Assembly: GCF_019399895.1 (NCBI RefSeq)
Contig: NC_091872.1
Span: forward strand, 1,744,395-1,808,394
Reading direction: 5' to 3'
Source: Cardiocondyla obscurior
Lineage: Eukaryota > Arthropoda > Insecta > Hymenoptera > Formicidae
Length of the DNA stretch: 64,000 nucleotides
The stretch's first letter is position 1. Every line of letters begins with the position of its first letter. A model generated the notes under the pieces. The model was not told the DNA's origin, made no database searches, and worked only from the letters and a program-made list of their open reading frames with translations. This document shows, in pieces, positions 63,503-64,000 of the stretch. Made by a program: the position numbers and the translations under genes.

Positions 63503-64000
63503 TGTTGTAACCCGCTAACGCACGCGGTTATTGACCGCCGCGTGCGCTACATTTTTTATACAATTCAGCAGATTGCCAAACCGATGGAATCTCCTGAGTC
63601 TAAGAAACAGTCTTGTCAGCCTTTCGTCATCGCGCGTTATCAGCAAAAGGCAGTAGGGCACGCGGCCACTTCTTTCTGCTATTTCGCTGACAAGACCGGA
63701 ATTAATAATATAAAATGCACGAGCTCCGAAGTTCATGCAAGTCAGTACGGGAGTACGAGGTAGCGACTCGTAACTCTTTCGCCGATACACAAAGGAAGAA
63801 TAAAACGCAACACATATATTGAAACTAACGATTGAGATATATATTTATTCTACGCCGCCATCCTTATACACCGTAACGTGTAATATTCGGAGGACAGACC
63901 CCGTGCACCGCTCCGGTGCAACACCTTCTAAAGAAATTCTATGGAAGAACATTCTCGTAACGCGAAAATATAGTTACGGGGCTACATTTCATCGTACAGG
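63503..64000 (+). mobile_element. Start of the 3' LTR of the env-bearing element
   Basis: It begins TGTTGTAACCCGC after the polypurine tract and runs off the window. Contents include a GC-rich inverted repeat (CGCACGCGG...CCGCCGCGTGCG at 63518-63546) and AATAAA-like sequence near 63800. The end is not visible. Confidence 0.6.

Overview
This window looks like repeat-rich insect nuclear DNA. It is most likely hymenopteran, probably an ant. Support comes from CCTAA/TTAGG arthropod-type telomere repeats at 48535-48575 and 54954-54967, short spliceosomal introns, a fragmentary carboxylesterase gene of insect type, and many nested transposable elements of kinds common in ant assemblies. The taxon is an inference; no host marker gene settles it.

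Positions 1 to about 19730 hold one large Polinton/Maverick (adintovirus-like) element. Its structural module (late genes of unknown role, an 80-aa TQT protein, double jelly-roll major capsid protein, a 62-aa protein, penton-like minor capsid protein, and a PLA2 plus basic/hydrophobic linker plus adenain-like protease fusion) is present twice. It lies as an inverted repeat at 1-5101 (minus) and 13460-18561 (plus). The unique 8.4-kb core between the arms carries the packaging ATPase, a DUF8207-like protein, a chromodomain integrase, protein-primed DNA polymerase B (spliced, with an HNH-like segment) and a zinc-ribbon-like protein. The ATPase, DUF8207-like gene, PolB (twice) and PLA2 leader carry frameshifts, and the right-arm capsid gene carries three in-frame TAG codons, so this copy is probably defective.

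19730-31119 is a mosaic: a CACTA/KDZ-like transposon, AT-rich repeats with a hairpin, a 250-bp near-perfect palindrome, a possible BEL-type 5' LTR/leader fragment, a 1.43-kb solo LTR with an ATAT target duplication, a TACAGGGTGTCCC MITE, and seven exons of a carboxylesterase that lacks its N-terminal exon(s).

31120-33820 and 50484-53216 are two inverted copies of a 2.7-kb TG...CA element with exact 4-bp target duplications (CAAT, GCAG). Each is a complete small transcription unit: TATA box, 5' exon, about 440-nt intron, 280-codon Pro-rich ORF whose ATG is created only by splicing, and AATAAA at the stop codon. The second copy interrupts an unrecognised ORF of about 927 codons (49294-50483 and 53221-54814) whose reading frame resumes exactly after the insertion. 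That ORF is preceded by eight 70-bp tandem repeats and flanked on both sides by CCTAA repeats.

Between these lie a small three-exon coiled-coil/RG-rich gene (minus, 33928-34523), minisatellites, a decayed Helitron (36158-44250) encoding Ulp1-like protease, DUF6570-like, Rep, Pif1 helicase and a USP-like domain, A-rich repeats, and an R1-clade non-LTR ORF1 (minus, 45811-47810) abutting telomere-type repeats.

54815-64000 holds A-rich and tandem repeats, a 1.16-kb palindrome with Pol III A/B-box-like sequences at both ends, a Gypsy-type integrase remnant (minus), antisense spliced zinc-binding ORFs, and the degraded envelope gene, polypurine tract and start of the 3' LTR of an errantivirus-like endogenous retrovirus.
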